Source of the DNA: Branchinecta lynchi
Taxonomy: Eukaryota; Arthropoda; Branchiopoda; Anostraca; Branchinectidae
Assembly: GCA_023053575.1 (NCBI GenBank)
Contig: JAKZAP010000022.1
Span: forward strand, 17,112,489 to 17,176,488
Direction of reading: 5' to 3'
Length of the DNA: 64,000 nt
The notes beneath the pieces are model-generated. The model had not been told where the DNA came from, made no database searches, and saw nothing but the letters and a program-made list of their open reading frames with translations. Below are positions 9,973 to 20,754 of this stretch, in pieces (positions within the stretch are counted from its first letter, which is position 1; each line of letters begins with the position of its first letter). Position numbers and translations under genes: made by a program.

Positions 9973-10261
9973 CAAAAAGAGCAGTTCCTTAATTGCATTC
10001 TTTGGTGCTCGTCATAACTGTTCTAACTCACACACGTCTTCTGTATTTTATGTAACCAACAAAATAGACGCTTTTTAATGAACAGAGAATTTGCAAAAAT
10101 TCGGCAATCAGTCAGTATCATCTGAGTGAACGCTAAGCAGTGAATTTTTCCAGTCTGGGGCCAAATTTCCCGTCCGAATTTCGTTCTGTCTGAAAAACCT
10201 GTCGGGCATAGTGACTCGTTTTCGCGTCCGGAGTCTAGCCGGACAGTGTGTACACTTAGCT

Positions 10262-10455
10262 TAACTCTCCTTGCCGATGCAAAATCGCCATGTACCTAGC
10301 CGAAGTGCCAGTAGCGGAACCACACTGTCCCGAACGACCGCCGTGATTGGTTCACTCATGATTTGGGTTGTTGAGTTTGAGTCGTTAGTGAGACATTTTC
10401 TCGTTCTTCCTGAGGATCAATGGCGTGTTTTGGACTTAGTCATATAGAGTATTGA
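10262..10455 (+). repeat. Dispersed repeat R4
   Basis: Shares CTCCTTGCCGATGCAAAATC, GTGATTG, GAGTTTGAGTCGTTAG/CGTACGGA and TTCCTGAGGATCAATGGCGTG plus a TCATATAGAG end with 44500-44710, 52350-52505 and, inverted, 52645-52870. No coding potential. From 9973 to 10261 and from 10456 to 10940 nothing else was recognised. Confidence 0.7.
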
Positions 10456-10940
10456 GATTTGAGGCCCAGAAGAAAAACCACTCGCGAGTATCGTATAGCT
10501 GAGGAGCTGCAGCCGCTAACTTGCGTTGCGAGTCTGCCGCAACGTCTCCAAATTATATCCCAGTCTTAGACGCTAGTATCCCCGCAAACAAATCTGTCAT
10601 CCGCAGAGGAAACCTCCCGGCCCTCCCTTCTGTTTCCATTTATGTAAGAAACGCTGTCGGAAGCTCCATGGCGTCCAGAATATTATATAAGTAATCCCAA
10701 ACTCGAAGAAGGGGCATGCTCCCCAGAAATAAATAATCGGGAAGCAGCCACTTATCTGTCGTGACAGGAGCCTTGTCCCTGTTTGGCCTCTACCGCATTT
10801 TCCACAGTCTTACCTAGAGATAGACGGTGTGTCACGGAAAGAGGGAACAACGTTGCTGGACAGGATGGCTCGTCAGTTAAACCCTCAGTACATGTGTCAG
10901 TCCCTGGCAGCATATTTTCGAACCTTCTGTATTATACCAG

Positions 10941-11590
10941 GGGATCTAGCAAGGATAAACTTAAGTTACAATTTTACATATCCTAAGCATGTTTTCTATT
11001 TATTCTTTTTTTGTAATGACGGAAGATTGAGCGTTGGCCGTGTCCGGCTACGGATTTTCAAATAAATTATTAATTGATTGACTGACAAAAGGATAGTATG
11101 GGAAGCGGATCTAGCAAGGATAAGCTTGAGTTACAATTTTACATATCCTAAACATGTTTTATATTTGTTTTTTTTTTGGGAAGACGAAAGATCAAGCTTT
11201 AGCCTCATCCGGCTACAGATTTTCGAAAAAAATAATTCGAATTGATTGAGTGACAATAAGGATAATATACCAGCGGGATCTAGCAAAGATAAACTTAAGT
11301 TATAATATTACATATGCTAAACAGCTAGACTCCTGAAGCTAGCTATGACTCACCGTGAACTATTTTTACAGAAGTTGATTTTTGGTTGGTTTTTGGAGTG
11401 AATGATATTTTGTTTTTTGTTACTGTGTTATGTTTCCCGCCATGGCCCTTGGACTTTATTGGGTAACAATTCATTCATTCATATTTTATATTTATTCTTT
11501 TTTTTTGTGATGACGAACGATCGAGTGTTGGCCGCATGCGGCTACGGATTTTCGAATAAATTATTAATTGATTTAGTGACAATAAGAATT
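10941..11590 (+). repeat. Tandemly repeated LINE-type 3' end
   Basis: A block of about 165-170 bp beginning GGATCTAGCAAGGATAAACT is repeated at 10941-11105 and 11106-11275, with a partial third from 11276. Each full unit ends in CCGGCTACGGATTTTC, AAATAAATTATTAATTGATT and GACTGAC, an AATAAA signal followed by a short simple repeat. The third unit is split: its head is at 11276-11335 and its tail at 11480-11590. Tandem 3' ends may come from repeated retrotransposition or unequal exchange. Confidence 0.6.
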
Positions 11591-11984
11591 GATACCAGAG
11601 TTGGAAACGGAAGAGAAACCAGCGCTAACCACAAAACCACAAATTTACCTTTACTTTCTGCAAAATCAGAACGCCCACCAACATTGTTGAAAAATAAGGG
11701 AAGAGGAATACTCCCCAAAGCACGCCACTGAACCTCGGGAAGAACGAAAAACGTCACCCGAACGGTGATTCAAATCCTATATCAACCAATCAACGGCGTT
11801 CATTGGGGACGGCTTTGATGACGCTTCCGGCTCTTCGTTAGGCACAGGGTGATTCTTCATCTGCACGAAGAGTGAAGGGTTAGTCGTCAATAGTATTGTA
11901 ACTTTTAAGAGATGTACGTATGCGCGTCGCCCTCGCATTAATTATTCATGGAGTTTGATACCATTTATTGAATATTTGATAGTA
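11591..11984. repeat. Diverged R4-like sequence and unassigned DNA
   Basis: 11735-11850 (AACGGTGATTCAAATCC, CTTCGTTAGGCACAGGGTGA) resembles 27320-27460 and 27760-27850 in layout and short blocks. The rest shows nothing recognisable. Confidence 0.35.
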
Positions 11985-12265
11985 CAAAATGGATACGTCA
12001 GCTGAATTTTATTAGAGCTATATTTCGGCCCTTCTTGGCAATGGTCCTCTTCAGGCTCTAAGCCGCTCAAAGTTCCGCAGATTCGACAAGTTCCACAAGT
12101 TCGCTCGGAGTTCCATAAGTTCGTTTTTTTCAACTTGAGCGGCTTAGAGCCTGAAGAGGACCCTTGCCAGTAGGGGCCGAAATAGAGCTCTAATAAAATT
12201 CATCTGACGTATCCGTTTCGCGCTATCAAAAATGATTCGCAGTCAGCTTGGGCTGAATGAATATT
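11985..12265. repeat. Foldback element FB, complete copy
   Basis: Left arm GATACGTCAGCTGAATTTTA, CTATATTTCGGCCCTTCTTG, CTTCAGGCTCTAAGCCGCTC. Right arm TTGAGCGGCTTAGAGCCTGA, then GGGCCGAAATAGAGCTC and CTGACGTATCCGTTTCGCG, ending CAGTCAGCTTGGGCTGAATG. The central 50 bp contains TTCCACAAGTTCG-type direct repeats. Confidence 0.85.
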
Positions 12266-13290
12266 TATTCATTCACTGACCTTACATGATACGTATTTTC
12301 TTCTTTGATTAAGACGGATTGTAAAGCAGGAATTATGAGAAAACACTCAAAATAAATTCTTGGAAGAAATAGACACGTGCCCAAATATTTAGCTTTTTTT
12401 TGTGGCGTGCAAACACGACGCACATGTGGGAGGCCCGCAAGTTCAATGGAACATCAAATGAATGGCGTCCAAAATGGGAGTAAATGGTGCTGAAATAGGC
12501 ACCTCCTCAACAAACAAACATAATGTTTAGTTTCATGTTTTAACTCTCGGTTAATTAACAAGCGTCATATTTCTATCGAATTCAGTAAAGTGGATCTTAC
12601 ATTACCTGAAACAAACAAGAGAACAACATCGCACGGCCGGATTTGCGTGGTTCATCGTTTTATTTTATACATAAATGGGCCTTTTTGTCTCCGCGCTGAG
12701 AGCTTATCTACAAAGTTAACTTCGTTAACTCAAAACCCAAATTCCCAACTCTCGTGTCTTCTCTACTCCGCATTGGTGGAAATGTAAATTACCAGTTTAT
12801 GTGTCTGTGGGGGGCAACTTTTGATTGAATCTGGGGACAGCGAAGCGCGGAAAGCACGTACCGTAGACATTTTTACTGCTGCCGAGGAATGGGTGGCGGA
12901 AGATTGCAAACATTCCTCTCGAAAAGGAAAACAAAGTCATTAGCAAGCGGGGCTCTGCCAGTTCTTGTTCGCCCAAGTGTTATTTTATTCCCTCCTTCCT
13001 AACAGCAAATCCTTATCCTTAGACGCTAGAGCAAACATTGTTGCTTTATTCAGTTGTCAAGCAAGTAGTAAAGAGTTGATGAAGCATGAAGTCAGTTCAT
13101 TTCCGTGTGAATGAAAAAAAAAAACGCATTATGGACAAGCCAATTGGCTCTTGGACAGTGTCGCCGCATTTCTGTACCAACGTCTTAGATCATCGTGAAC
13201 TAAATCAAAAGAATTTTTTCATTGTGTTTGGGATTTGAGTACTATACATATGAGAATACTACATAAATATATACAATTTATATTCAAATA
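12266..13290. other. No gene seen
   Basis: About 1 kb without a recognised gene, RNA or repeat. The last 30 bases before the LINE (13275-13320) look like a broken FB arm (TATTCAAATAATGTATACAA, TACGTCAGTTACGATG), so the LINE probably landed in an FB copy. Confidence 0.4.
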
Positions 13291-13291
13291 A

Positions 13292-15691
13292 TGTATACAA
13301 CTAATACGTCAGTTACGATGCCGACACTGGTCGGGGCATAATGCCCCGACTGCTAGTCCGAATCCTGGGTATTTTAAGTATCTAAAAGATTTCGCGGATT
13401 CGTATAATCTTTCGATTCGCGACGTTATTTCTTTACCTTCTGATTCTTTCACGTATGTCAGCGAGGCTCATTTGGGCTCGACATCTTGGTTGGATCATGT
13501 GCTGGCTTCTCAGTCTTGTTCTCAACTATTAGATGGTTTCCGGATTGATTATGGTATGGGACCCGATCATTTACCACTTATGTTTAGGTTAAACGTTGAC
13601 GCAGTGATATTTAGTCCTGTTAGCAGCAGAGAATGCCCTCTCGTGGGCCCGAAGTGTGATTGGCAGTCTGCTAGTCCCGAGGACCTTCTGAATTATTTGG
13701 TTTCTACAAAGGATGGACTAAGTAAGTTAAATTTGCAAAATGACGCGCTTATTTGCACTGAGTCTTGCTGCAATGATGCTAATCATAAGTCGGTGATTTT
13801 TGATATTTATGTGCAATTTATTAGTGCCCTTATTGTTGCTGCGAGGATATCAATACCGCTAACAGGAGCTCGCTCTAAGAGGAGGAGTCATGTCGAGATT
13901 CCTGGGTGGAATAGACATCTTGCTGATTTGTACCGATGGTCTAGAAATGCATTCCATAATTGGATTAGAGCTAGTAGACCAGTATCCGGAGTTATTGCGG
14001 ATGCTATGAGACGTGCCCGGTCGAATTTTAAGACTAAGCTTAAATGGTGCAGGCATAATGAGCGTACTCTGAGGGCGGAAGCTTTAGCTTTTTCCTTCCT
14101 TTCTTCTACTGGTGTAAGGGACTTTTGGAATAGAGTAAGGGATGTCTTTTGTCCTAGAAGGTGTGGTGTTTCTCAAACTGTAGATGGTGTGGTCGGTGAT
14201 GGTGATATTGCAGAATTATGGCGGGAAAAGTATTCTTCACTTTTTAATTTGGTGCCCAGTGATTGCTCTTGGACGAGTACCCTTTCTGCTTCGGAATCCC
14301 TAAACCCTATTCTTGGATGTGAAGTCGAGAAATTGGTAAGGGAGCTGGATGTTGGGAAAGCCGGAGGAGTAGATGGTATATCTGCTAGACATCTTAAGTA
14401 TGCATCGACAGAGCAGTTTGGAATCTTGGCTCTGTTATTTAACGCGTTTATTCGGCATGGCTGTGTACCGGATTCACTGATGGCTGTGTCTATTGTACCT
14501 ATACCTAAGGGTCGAGGGTGTGATGTTGCTTTGTCGGATAGTTACAGACCAATTGCTCTTGCCACAATTCTGTCTAAGGTGTTGGAAAAGTGTATCCTTT
14601 CTAAACTGAAGGATAGCCTTAGAACAAGTGATTACCAGTTTGGTTTTAAAGCTTCTCATGGTGTAGATTTTGCGATTTTTGTATTTAAATTCGTTGTGGA
14701 ATATTTTTGGTTTTATTCTACGCCAGTGTTTGTTTGCTTTGTAGATTCAACGAAGGCATTCGACCGTGTGAATCACAGCAAAATTCTTGAAATTTTAGCT
14801 AGAAGAGGTATTCCTGCACAGTATATTCGTTTACTAGCTTTTTGGTTTAGGAATCAGAAGTTTTTTGTGAAGTGGGGGGACGCTTCTAGTTCTTCATTTT
14901 CACTGGTGAATGGTTTACGCCAGGGTGGGGTTTTATCTCCTTTGTTGTATGCCGTTTATGTTGACCGTCTGTCCGAACAGCTGAAAATTGCTGATATTGG
15001 GTGTTTCATCGGTGGCAAGTGCTTTAACCATATTTTCTTTGCTGACGACCTGGTAATTCTCTCGCCTTCGGTACATGGACTGAACCGTCTTCTTGCTGTT
15101 TGTGATCATTATGCAACTAGTTTTGATATCATTTTCAATGTTAAAAAGACCGTAGCAATGGCTCTGCTTCCTAGCGGATGTGATCTTCCCCGTCTTCCGG
15201 TGGTGCTTTCTATGCGTACATTGGATTACGTTTCAGAGTTTAAGTATTTAGGTTTTTGGATTAGTAATAAGATGCGGGATGATTGCCATATTTTAGAACT
15301 TACCCATAGCCTATGTAAGCGGGGGAACGTCCTAATTTGGAAATTTAATGACGTGAATCTTGCTGTTAAAGTGCATTTGTTTAGGACGTACTGCTACTCA
15401 TTTTTCGCGTTACCCCTGGTGTATAACCATACGAAAAGATCACGTTTGAACCTAGAAGCTTGTTATAAGCGTGTTTTCCGTCGGTTAGCAAAGCTACAAT
15501 TCCGAGCTAGCATCAGCCAAGCGTTTGTGTCGAACCATTGTTGCACATTTATTGAAATTGAGAGGAAGTTGAAAACATCGTTTTTTTGTCGTCTAATGGA
15601 GTCGCGGAATGATTTAGTGGAGTTCGCTGCAAACCCACTATTCTTCAATCTTCCGATATGGAGCCATTTGCTCGACCCTGAGCCACCATGA
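13292..15691 (+). CDS. Non-LTR retrotransposon polyprotein: endonuclease end plus reverse transcriptase, 5'-truncated
   Basis: Makes cDNA by target-primed reverse transcription. The frame is open from 13292 to the TGA at 15689-15691. No natural start is seen, because the copy is truncated at its 5' end. The N-terminal part is the end of an exonuclease-endonuclease-phosphatase domain, with FTYVS, SWLDHVL (about 13484) and the catalytic GPDHLPL (Asp-His at 13565-13570). The reverse transcriptase follows: KAGGVDGIS (about 14355), PIPKGRG, YRPIALATILSKVLEK, motif A VDSTKAFDRVN (about 14740), motif B LRQGGVLSPLLYAVYVD (about 14917), and motif C FADD (15048-15059). The last ~120 residues are the usual LINE thumb/C-terminal region. 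It resembles Jockey/CR1-superfamily proteins. I do not assign a clade. An unbroken frame of ~800 codons suggests a recent insertion. Confidence 0.92.
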   Translation, partial: CIQLIRQLRCRHWSGHNAPTASPNPGYFKYLKDFADSYNLSIRDVISLPSDSFTYVSEAHLGSTSWLDHVLASQSCSQLLDGFRIDYGMGPDHLPLMFRLNVDAVIFSPVSSRECPLVGPKCDWQSASPEDLLNYLVSTKDGLSKLNLQNDALICTESCCNDANHKSVIFDIYVQFISALIVAARISIPLTGARSKRRSHVEIPGWNRHLADLYRWSRNAFHNWIRASRPVSGVIADAMRRARSNFKTKLKWCRHNERTLRAEALAFSFLSSTGVRDFWNRVRDVFCPRRCGVSQTVDGVVGDGDIAELWREKYSSLFNLVPSDCSWTSTLSASESLNPILGCEVEKLVRELDVGKAGGVDGISARHLKYASTEQFGILALLFNAFIRHGCVPDSLMAVSIVPIPKGRGCDVALSDSYRPIALATILSKVLEKCILSKLKDSLRTSDYQFGFKASHGVDFAIFVFKFVVEYFWFYSTPVFVCFVDSTKAFDRVNHSKILEILARRGIPAQYIRLLAFWFRNQKFFVKWGDASSSSFSLVNGLRQGGVLSPLLYAVYVDRLSEQLKIADIGCFIGGKCFNHIFFADDLVILSPSVHGLNRLLAVCDHYATSFDIIFNVKKTVAMALLPSGCDLPRLPVVLSMRTLDYVSEFKYLGFWISNKMRDDCHILELTHSLCKRGNVLIWKFNDVNLAVKVHLFRTYCYSFFALPLVYNHTKRSRLNLEACYKRVFRRLAKLQFRASISQAFVSNHCCTFIEIERKLKTSFFCRLMESRNDLVEFAANPLFFNLPIWSHLLDPEPP

Positions 15692-15795
15692 TGTAGATAG
15701 TTTGTACTCGCTTGCTATATTTTAATTTTTTTGTGTTGTTTATATGGCTTACGCTGAAATAAAAAGTGTTATTATTATATTATTATTATAATGCG
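15692..15795 (+). repeat. 3' UTR and (TTA)n tail of the LINE
   Basis: After the stop come TTTTAATTTTTTTGTGTTG, AAATAAAAAGTG and a TTATTATTATATTATTATTA run ending near 15791. The simple-repeat tail marks the 3' end of the insertion. Confidence 0.8.
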
Positions 15796-17673
15796 CATGG
15801 AAACTAGTGAATCGTGGCAAGTGCAAAGATTAGTGAGGTGTCGCTAGGGGGTTCAGGATGTAGCATACGAAGTGTGGGTTTGCGGGTTTAATTATCAATT
15901 AATGGAGTTATGGAAGTAAGTTGCATCGGCATTATAGTTACCGCGGGTCCTGTAACGACAATATATCACTCGGCTTCTTTGGTTCTGTTCTAAATCAAAT
16001 AAAAAACACAAAATTTTATTTATGACCATTCGGAAAGCACGAGGCTTCTTTCTTCAGGGCACGGAAAGAAATAAAAGAAGGAAAAAAATACACGACGACA
16101 CTATTACCTTTGTCCATCACTGACAACTACCCATTGCTAAACAATCGCCTCCACTCGTAATTTACCTTATCAGTAAACTCTGTGTGATCGATTCGACTGC
16201 CTTTAGTGGCTCAATTTAAATAAAAAAAAACATACAAAAACGAGACATTCCAAAAAAAAAATGATTCTTCACAAACCGTCCCGCGTCTTTAGATGAAAGA
16301 ATAATATGTTATTTTTTGTTGTCCGCGAAGCACAACCTTTTAAAAAAGACTATTGACCCCATTTTTTGCTTCTCGAATTCTCCTAGGAGTCTGTTTCTCT
16401 TCCAAGATCCCGGACAGCATTCTTTCTTTCTGTCAGTTTTTTTTAACAAAAAAGTATGGACCAGTGTGACCGAAAATGACTAAACGAGATTCTAAAGAAG
16501 ACCGACTTGTGCATTCTTGAGACAGGCGCCCATAGCGAAGGAACTGTCAGACCGAAGAACAGTCTTTTCCGGATTTTTTTTTCCGGAAGACTCCGCGTCG
16601 AGCGCTGGTCCGGAAACGAGAAAAAGAAAGTCGAAGTCCCGCGATTTAGAGCTTCTGAATCTGTAAAGGGTGGGGGGGGGGCGTTACTATGCCAAGAATA
16701 TGATAGTGTCATACGCATACAGGACATTTTTGTCAGGGTTTTCCTTAATTTCCTTAACGAAGGTCATCATGTTTTTCTTTACTGTGTAGAGAGACTCGCT
16801 TTCGGACTTAAAATATTCATTATATCATTCATTTGTTCTTTGACGAGATGCGCAAAAAATAGGTGATACTTGCTCATGTCGAATAATAAATAATAGTAGG
16901 ACAATACTACTCCCTTCCTCCCTGGAACATCGCTACATGCCCCCCCCCCCCGCCTTCAACCATCTCCTCGCTTTGGTTCGCTATTCTATCACACTAAATA
17001 TCAGTTACTTGCCCAAAACCTATTTTTAACTTATTAAAAAAAATAAAGAATGATTCTGAGACTCCCTGAATGCTCGCTGGTACATTCGTATCGTTGTTTT
17101 TAGTCTCACGTGTGTAATCTTTAGTTTCCTCAATAGCTCGTACAATTCACTCGCTAGCGTTGTATTGTCGTACAGTTTACCACCGATACATATAATAATA
17201 CTATATAATCGAAGACGGCGCTCGACTACACTTCAATGTCACTAACTATCTGCTATTTCGTTCATCCTCTTCATAATAATCTGACCACCACTTTTAGTTT
17301 AGTTAGAATTTAGTTAGCACAATCTAGTTTTTTCTAAAAAGTAAAAATCGTTGAACACGTCGACAAACCGGGACCCACAAGACGTGGTCTAATGGCGAAA
17401 ACTAAATAAAACCAAATATATAATTTCAATGGGGAAGACTACGTGGCTCCGACAATGGAGTCCTAGACTTCTAAATTATATTCGAAATTTTTTGTATGGT
17501 TTATTGGTCACGTACAAGTCTCTTGTGTAAAGTGTCATCTATATTATTAATTTCCGTGACTTTGGGATGTGAACTGGTTAGATGAGTTTGCCTTCGGGCG
17601 GGATCACTGTTCCTATGGCCGGTTTCTACCAGACTATTGTAGTGGTACTAGTGGTTTGCGAACTCACACAAGC
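15796..17673. other. About 1.9 kb without a gene
   Basis: 15830-15965 weakly matches 46165-46300 (GGGTTTA, GTGGAAGTAGGTTGCATTAG versus ATGGAAGTAAGTTGCATCGG, then GGTCCTGTAA). There is a G run at 16669-16681 and a C run at 16939-16951. The open frames at 16443-16866 overlap on both strands and show no domain. No exon of the kinase was recognised. Confidence 0.4.
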
Positions 17674-17746
17674 CCCTCGGTAGCTCAGTTGGTAGAGCGA
17701 CTGCCTTGTAAGCAGAGAGTCCTGGGTTCAAATCCCGGCTGAGGAG
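17674..17746 (+). tRNA. tRNA-Thr (anticodon TGT)
   Basis: The cloverleaf folds from the sequence. Acceptor strands are CCCTCGG and CTGAGGA (one C-A mismatch at the first pair), the D arm is GCTC/GAGC with loop AGTTGGTA, the anticodon stem CTGC/GCAG has loop CTTGTAA, and the T arm CTGGG/CCCGG has loop TTCAAAT. The discriminator is G. Internal promoter boxes TAGCTCAGTTGG and GGTTCAAATCC are good, and TTTTT at 17750-17754 is a pol III terminator. It lies in sense orientation in the 17.3-kb intron. The first-pair mismatch and an A-A at the top of the anticodon stem leave open a decaying copy. Confidence 0.85.
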
Positions 17747-17837
17747 CATTTTTGTCTATCATTCCACTACTTATAAAACAGGACCATTGTTTTTAAACTT
17801 GGTTTACATTTTTAATTTGTTTTGTCGAGAGTTTTGA

Positions 17838-18010
17838 AATTTTGTGCCAAATTACTGAACGGAGATGTTGAAACTGACGTTCCGGCGCAGTTCGTCGTTT
17901 CAAGAAGGGCAGTTCAACCGAAACAAGAAAACTCCTTCTTATCGGAAAAACGCTTATAGTAGAACGACGGTTGAACGGCGAACCGAACGACGAAAATGAA
18001 CGCAGCTATT
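17838..18010 (+). repeat. Dispersed repeat R5, uninterrupted copy
   Basis: Runs ATTACTGAACGGAGATGTTG, AGTTCGTCGTTTCAAGAA, TTATCGGAAAAACGC, GAACGACGGTTGAACGGCG, AACCGAACGACGAAAATGAA and CGCAGCTA. The same sequence at 29335-29960 is split by an inserted foldback (29439-29853), so this copy is its empty-site reference. The reverse orientation starts at 28312. Confidence 0.7.
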
Positions 18011-18484
18011 GAGTGCGCTAACCTGGTAACATCCAGATAATTAAGACAGGCGTCTCAGTGTTGCTTGGATTCCCCTCCGCCGGGCTACCTGGCAACTCGA
18101 AACTTTGATCTCCGTAGGCTAATCACCTTGATCTAGGCTAATAATTTCCGTTTCCAACGGAAAGTTCTGTCTATCAGGTACCAATGCGTATAAACAAAAA
18201 ACAACAAAAACAAAACAACAAAAATCTGTAAAATTATTTAAGATGTTGCGCAGAACTCAGTCTAGCTTTAAACCCTTTCTTATTCTTTCCTTCTTGTGCG
18301 CTTTTCTTCTTGTGCGGGTATTTTTCAAGGGAGAGTACTGTCGTGGTAGTAGATTCCAAGGTTGTAAAGCTGAGGATGTCTCTCTACCAACGTGTGTCAA
18401 TTTGGATCACTTCTTACATGGACATCATCAAAATTATTGCTAAAAAATCCGACTTTGCTGTTACTGACGTCAAAGAATACTCTT

Positions 18485-18690
18485 CAACAAACAAATACCC
18501 GGGTAAAAAGTTCGTGAAATCGAAGTCGAAAATACGCGGGGATTTGCTGCTGTTGCAGAGAAAAATACCCGCGGAGTACGGGTAAATACCCTCCGTGTAA
18601 ACGTAGCTTTCGACAAACAAATCCCTGGGTAAAAAGTTCGCAAAATTGAAGTCCAAAATACCCTGGTATTTGTTGCTGTTGCGGGGAAAA
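18485..18690 (+). repeat. Tandem repeat, ~124-bp unit, nearly two units
   Basis: Unit 1 starts CAACAAACAAATACCCGGGT at 18485. Unit 2 starts CGACAAACAAATCCCTGGGT at 18609. Both carry GTAAAAAGTTCG, GAAGTC, TTGCTGCTGTTGC/TTGTTGCTGTTGC and GAAAAATACCC. A further piece (GAAAAATACCCGCGGAGTAC to GTGTAAACGTAGCTTT) recurs at 18924-18975, inside the neighbouring FB copy. Confidence 0.7.
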
Positions 18691-18714
18691 ATACCCATAT
18701 TTGACGGTGCAAAA

Positions 18715-18930
18715 CGTGCCACATTTTATTCGAGCTATATTTCGGCTCTTCTTGGCAAGGGTCCTCTTCAGGCTCAAGCCGCTCAAGCTGGAAAATAAAC
18801 TTGTGGAAAAACAATTAAAGATTCTGCCTTAAATATGCCTTAAATATAGGTGCTGCGATTTCATTTTGGACTTGGCTACTGTTTTTGTTGTTCCATTGGG
18901 TCGTCGAAAGGGTAGAGATTCTTCTGAAAA
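18715..18930. repeat. Foldback FB, left half plus internal segment
   Basis: TTCGAGCTATATTTCGGCTC, GGCAAGGGTCCTCTTCAGGC, then AAACTTGTGGAAAAACAAT, GACTTGGCTACTGTTTTTG and GGGTCGTCGAAAGGGTAGAG. The last two are continuous here but separated by the GGGATCCC element in the relative at 58815-60205. The right arm was not found. Confidence 0.75.
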
Positions 18931-19330
18931 ATACCCGCGGAGTACGGGTAAATACCCTCCGTGTAAACGTAGCTTTGGTGAACTGAAAGACGTAAATGTT
19001 CCCGTGAGGGGATTTTAACCCACGAAATTCCGTTTCCAAGATTGATGAGCTACCCAGTGGCTATCAGGAGTATTTTTGTATTTCAGCTCATAGCTTGTAA
19101 TCAAGAGCTCCTTTTCCCAACCAGTTAGGGTATTTATACTAAAAGGAATATTTATACTATAGAACTATCAGTCACTTTTCACAATCAGATTACAGTAGAG
19201 GTATGCTTATGCGAACGTCTGCTAACAGTGAACGATCGCCGAAGAAAAAACTAAAACCCAAACCAGGCATTTTTTCCTAAAAACATTAGTAATAATCACT
19301 CAAGCTCGGCTGACACCTGGTTTGCTTTTT

Positions 19331-20754
19331 GGGATCCCAAAACGTAAGTGGAGGGATACCTATGACATCGCAAAAGTTGTCCGTCTGTCCGTCCGTCCGT
19401 CCGTCTGTCCGTCCGTCTGTAAGCACGATAACTCTCGAAGGGAATGAGATATTTTGATGAAACTTGGTGTGAGGGTTCGTTGGGTCGTCGGACCAGTCAG
19501 GTTCGTAGATGGGCTTTGTAGCTCTACATTTAGGGGTGGGGGAGGGGATTCAAATTAAGGGACAAACAAAATATTTTGAAACAGCTAATGTGATAGTCGA
19601 TTATGGGGTAAGAAGACATGATGAACACGATGGTGAAAACCATTTTGTCATCGGACAAGTAGTTCGCCCGGAATCCGGCCAAAACCGGAAAGTTTGTTGA
19701 AAGTAAAAGTTTTATTTGAAGTTGATTAGATGTTCGATTTAGGGGTAGGAAGACATGCTGAAGACGATGGTGAAAATTATTTTCTCGACGGATAAGTATT
19801 TCGCCCGGAATCCGGCCCAAACCGGAAAGTTTGTTGAAAGTAAAAGTTTTATTTGAAATTGATTAGATGTTCGATTTAGGGGTAGGAAGACATGCTGAAG
19901 ACGATGGTGAAAACTATTTTCTCGACGGACAAGTATTTCGCCCGGAATCCGGCCCAAACCGGAAAGTTTGTTGAAAGTAAAAGTTTTATTTGAAGTTGAT
20001 TAAATGTTCGATTTAGAGGTAGGAAGACATGCTGAAGACGATGGTGAAAACTATTTTCTCGACGACAAGTATTTCGACCGGAATCCGGCCCAAACCGGAA
20101 AGTCTATCAAAATTAAAAGTTTTATTTGGAGTTGATTAGATGTTCGATTTAGGGCAAGAAGACATGCTGAACACTTATGTGAAAACAAGTTTCTACCCGG
20201 ACATGTAGTTCGTCCGGAATCCGGCCAAAACCGGAAAACTGTTGGAAGTCAAAGTTTTATTTCTAGTTGATTAGATAAGCGATTTAGGGGTAAGAAGAGA
20301 TGCTGAGTCCCTGTATGACAATCGTATTTTACCCGGACATATAGTTCGACCGGAATCCGGCTGGAATCGGAAAATTTGTTATCAGCTAAATTTCTATTTG
20401 AAGTTGATTAGATGTTCATTACTGGGGAAAGAAGATACCCTGATTTCGTGTTTGAGCTTTCTTTTTTCGCCGGACAAGTAGTTTTGGAGTTCGGCCGGAA
20501 CCGGGAAATTGGCAGAAGTGGCAGGAAGTTTTCGTCAAAACAGATATGACTTATAGGGGTAAACACACATGCTGAATCCAAATCCGAACTTGGTTTTCTC
20601 AGGTGATTAGCTATTTGGCCTTAATCTGTTTCTGAATTTTAATTGTAAAAATGTTCAAGGAGTCTGGCGAAGACTGGATCTGGCTAAGACAAGACCCAGT
20701 TGTCTGGATCAGATATTGAATTTTTGGGATCCCATCGAAACCTTTGGTCTTGTT
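19331..20754 (+). mobile_element. GGGATCCC (Helentron-like) element, full copy 1
   Basis: 1,424 bp, non-coding. The left end is GGGATCCCAAAACGTAAGTG, followed by a TCCGTCCGTCCGTCTG tract, CGATAACTCTCGAAGGGAAT, TTTTGATGAAACTTGGTGTG, GTAGATGGGCTTTGTAGC and AGGGGTGGGGGAGGGG. Then come about seven units of a ~137-bp repeat (unit starts 19741, 19878, 20015, 20151, 20286), each with AAGAAGACATGCTGA, GACAAGTAGTTCGCCCGGAA and TCCGGCCAAAACCGGAAA. The tail is TTTTTGGGATCCCATCGAAA, CCTTTGGTCTTGTT. The palindrome is terminal on the left and sits about 20 bp inside the right end. Preceded by a T run. No target duplication is seen. Confidence 0.88.

Noticed and set aside
19741..20430. CRISPR-like array of regular repeats
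   Set aside because: The ~137-bp units are contiguous and diverged with no unique spacers, the context is an animal intron, and the same array occurs inside a bounded mobile element.
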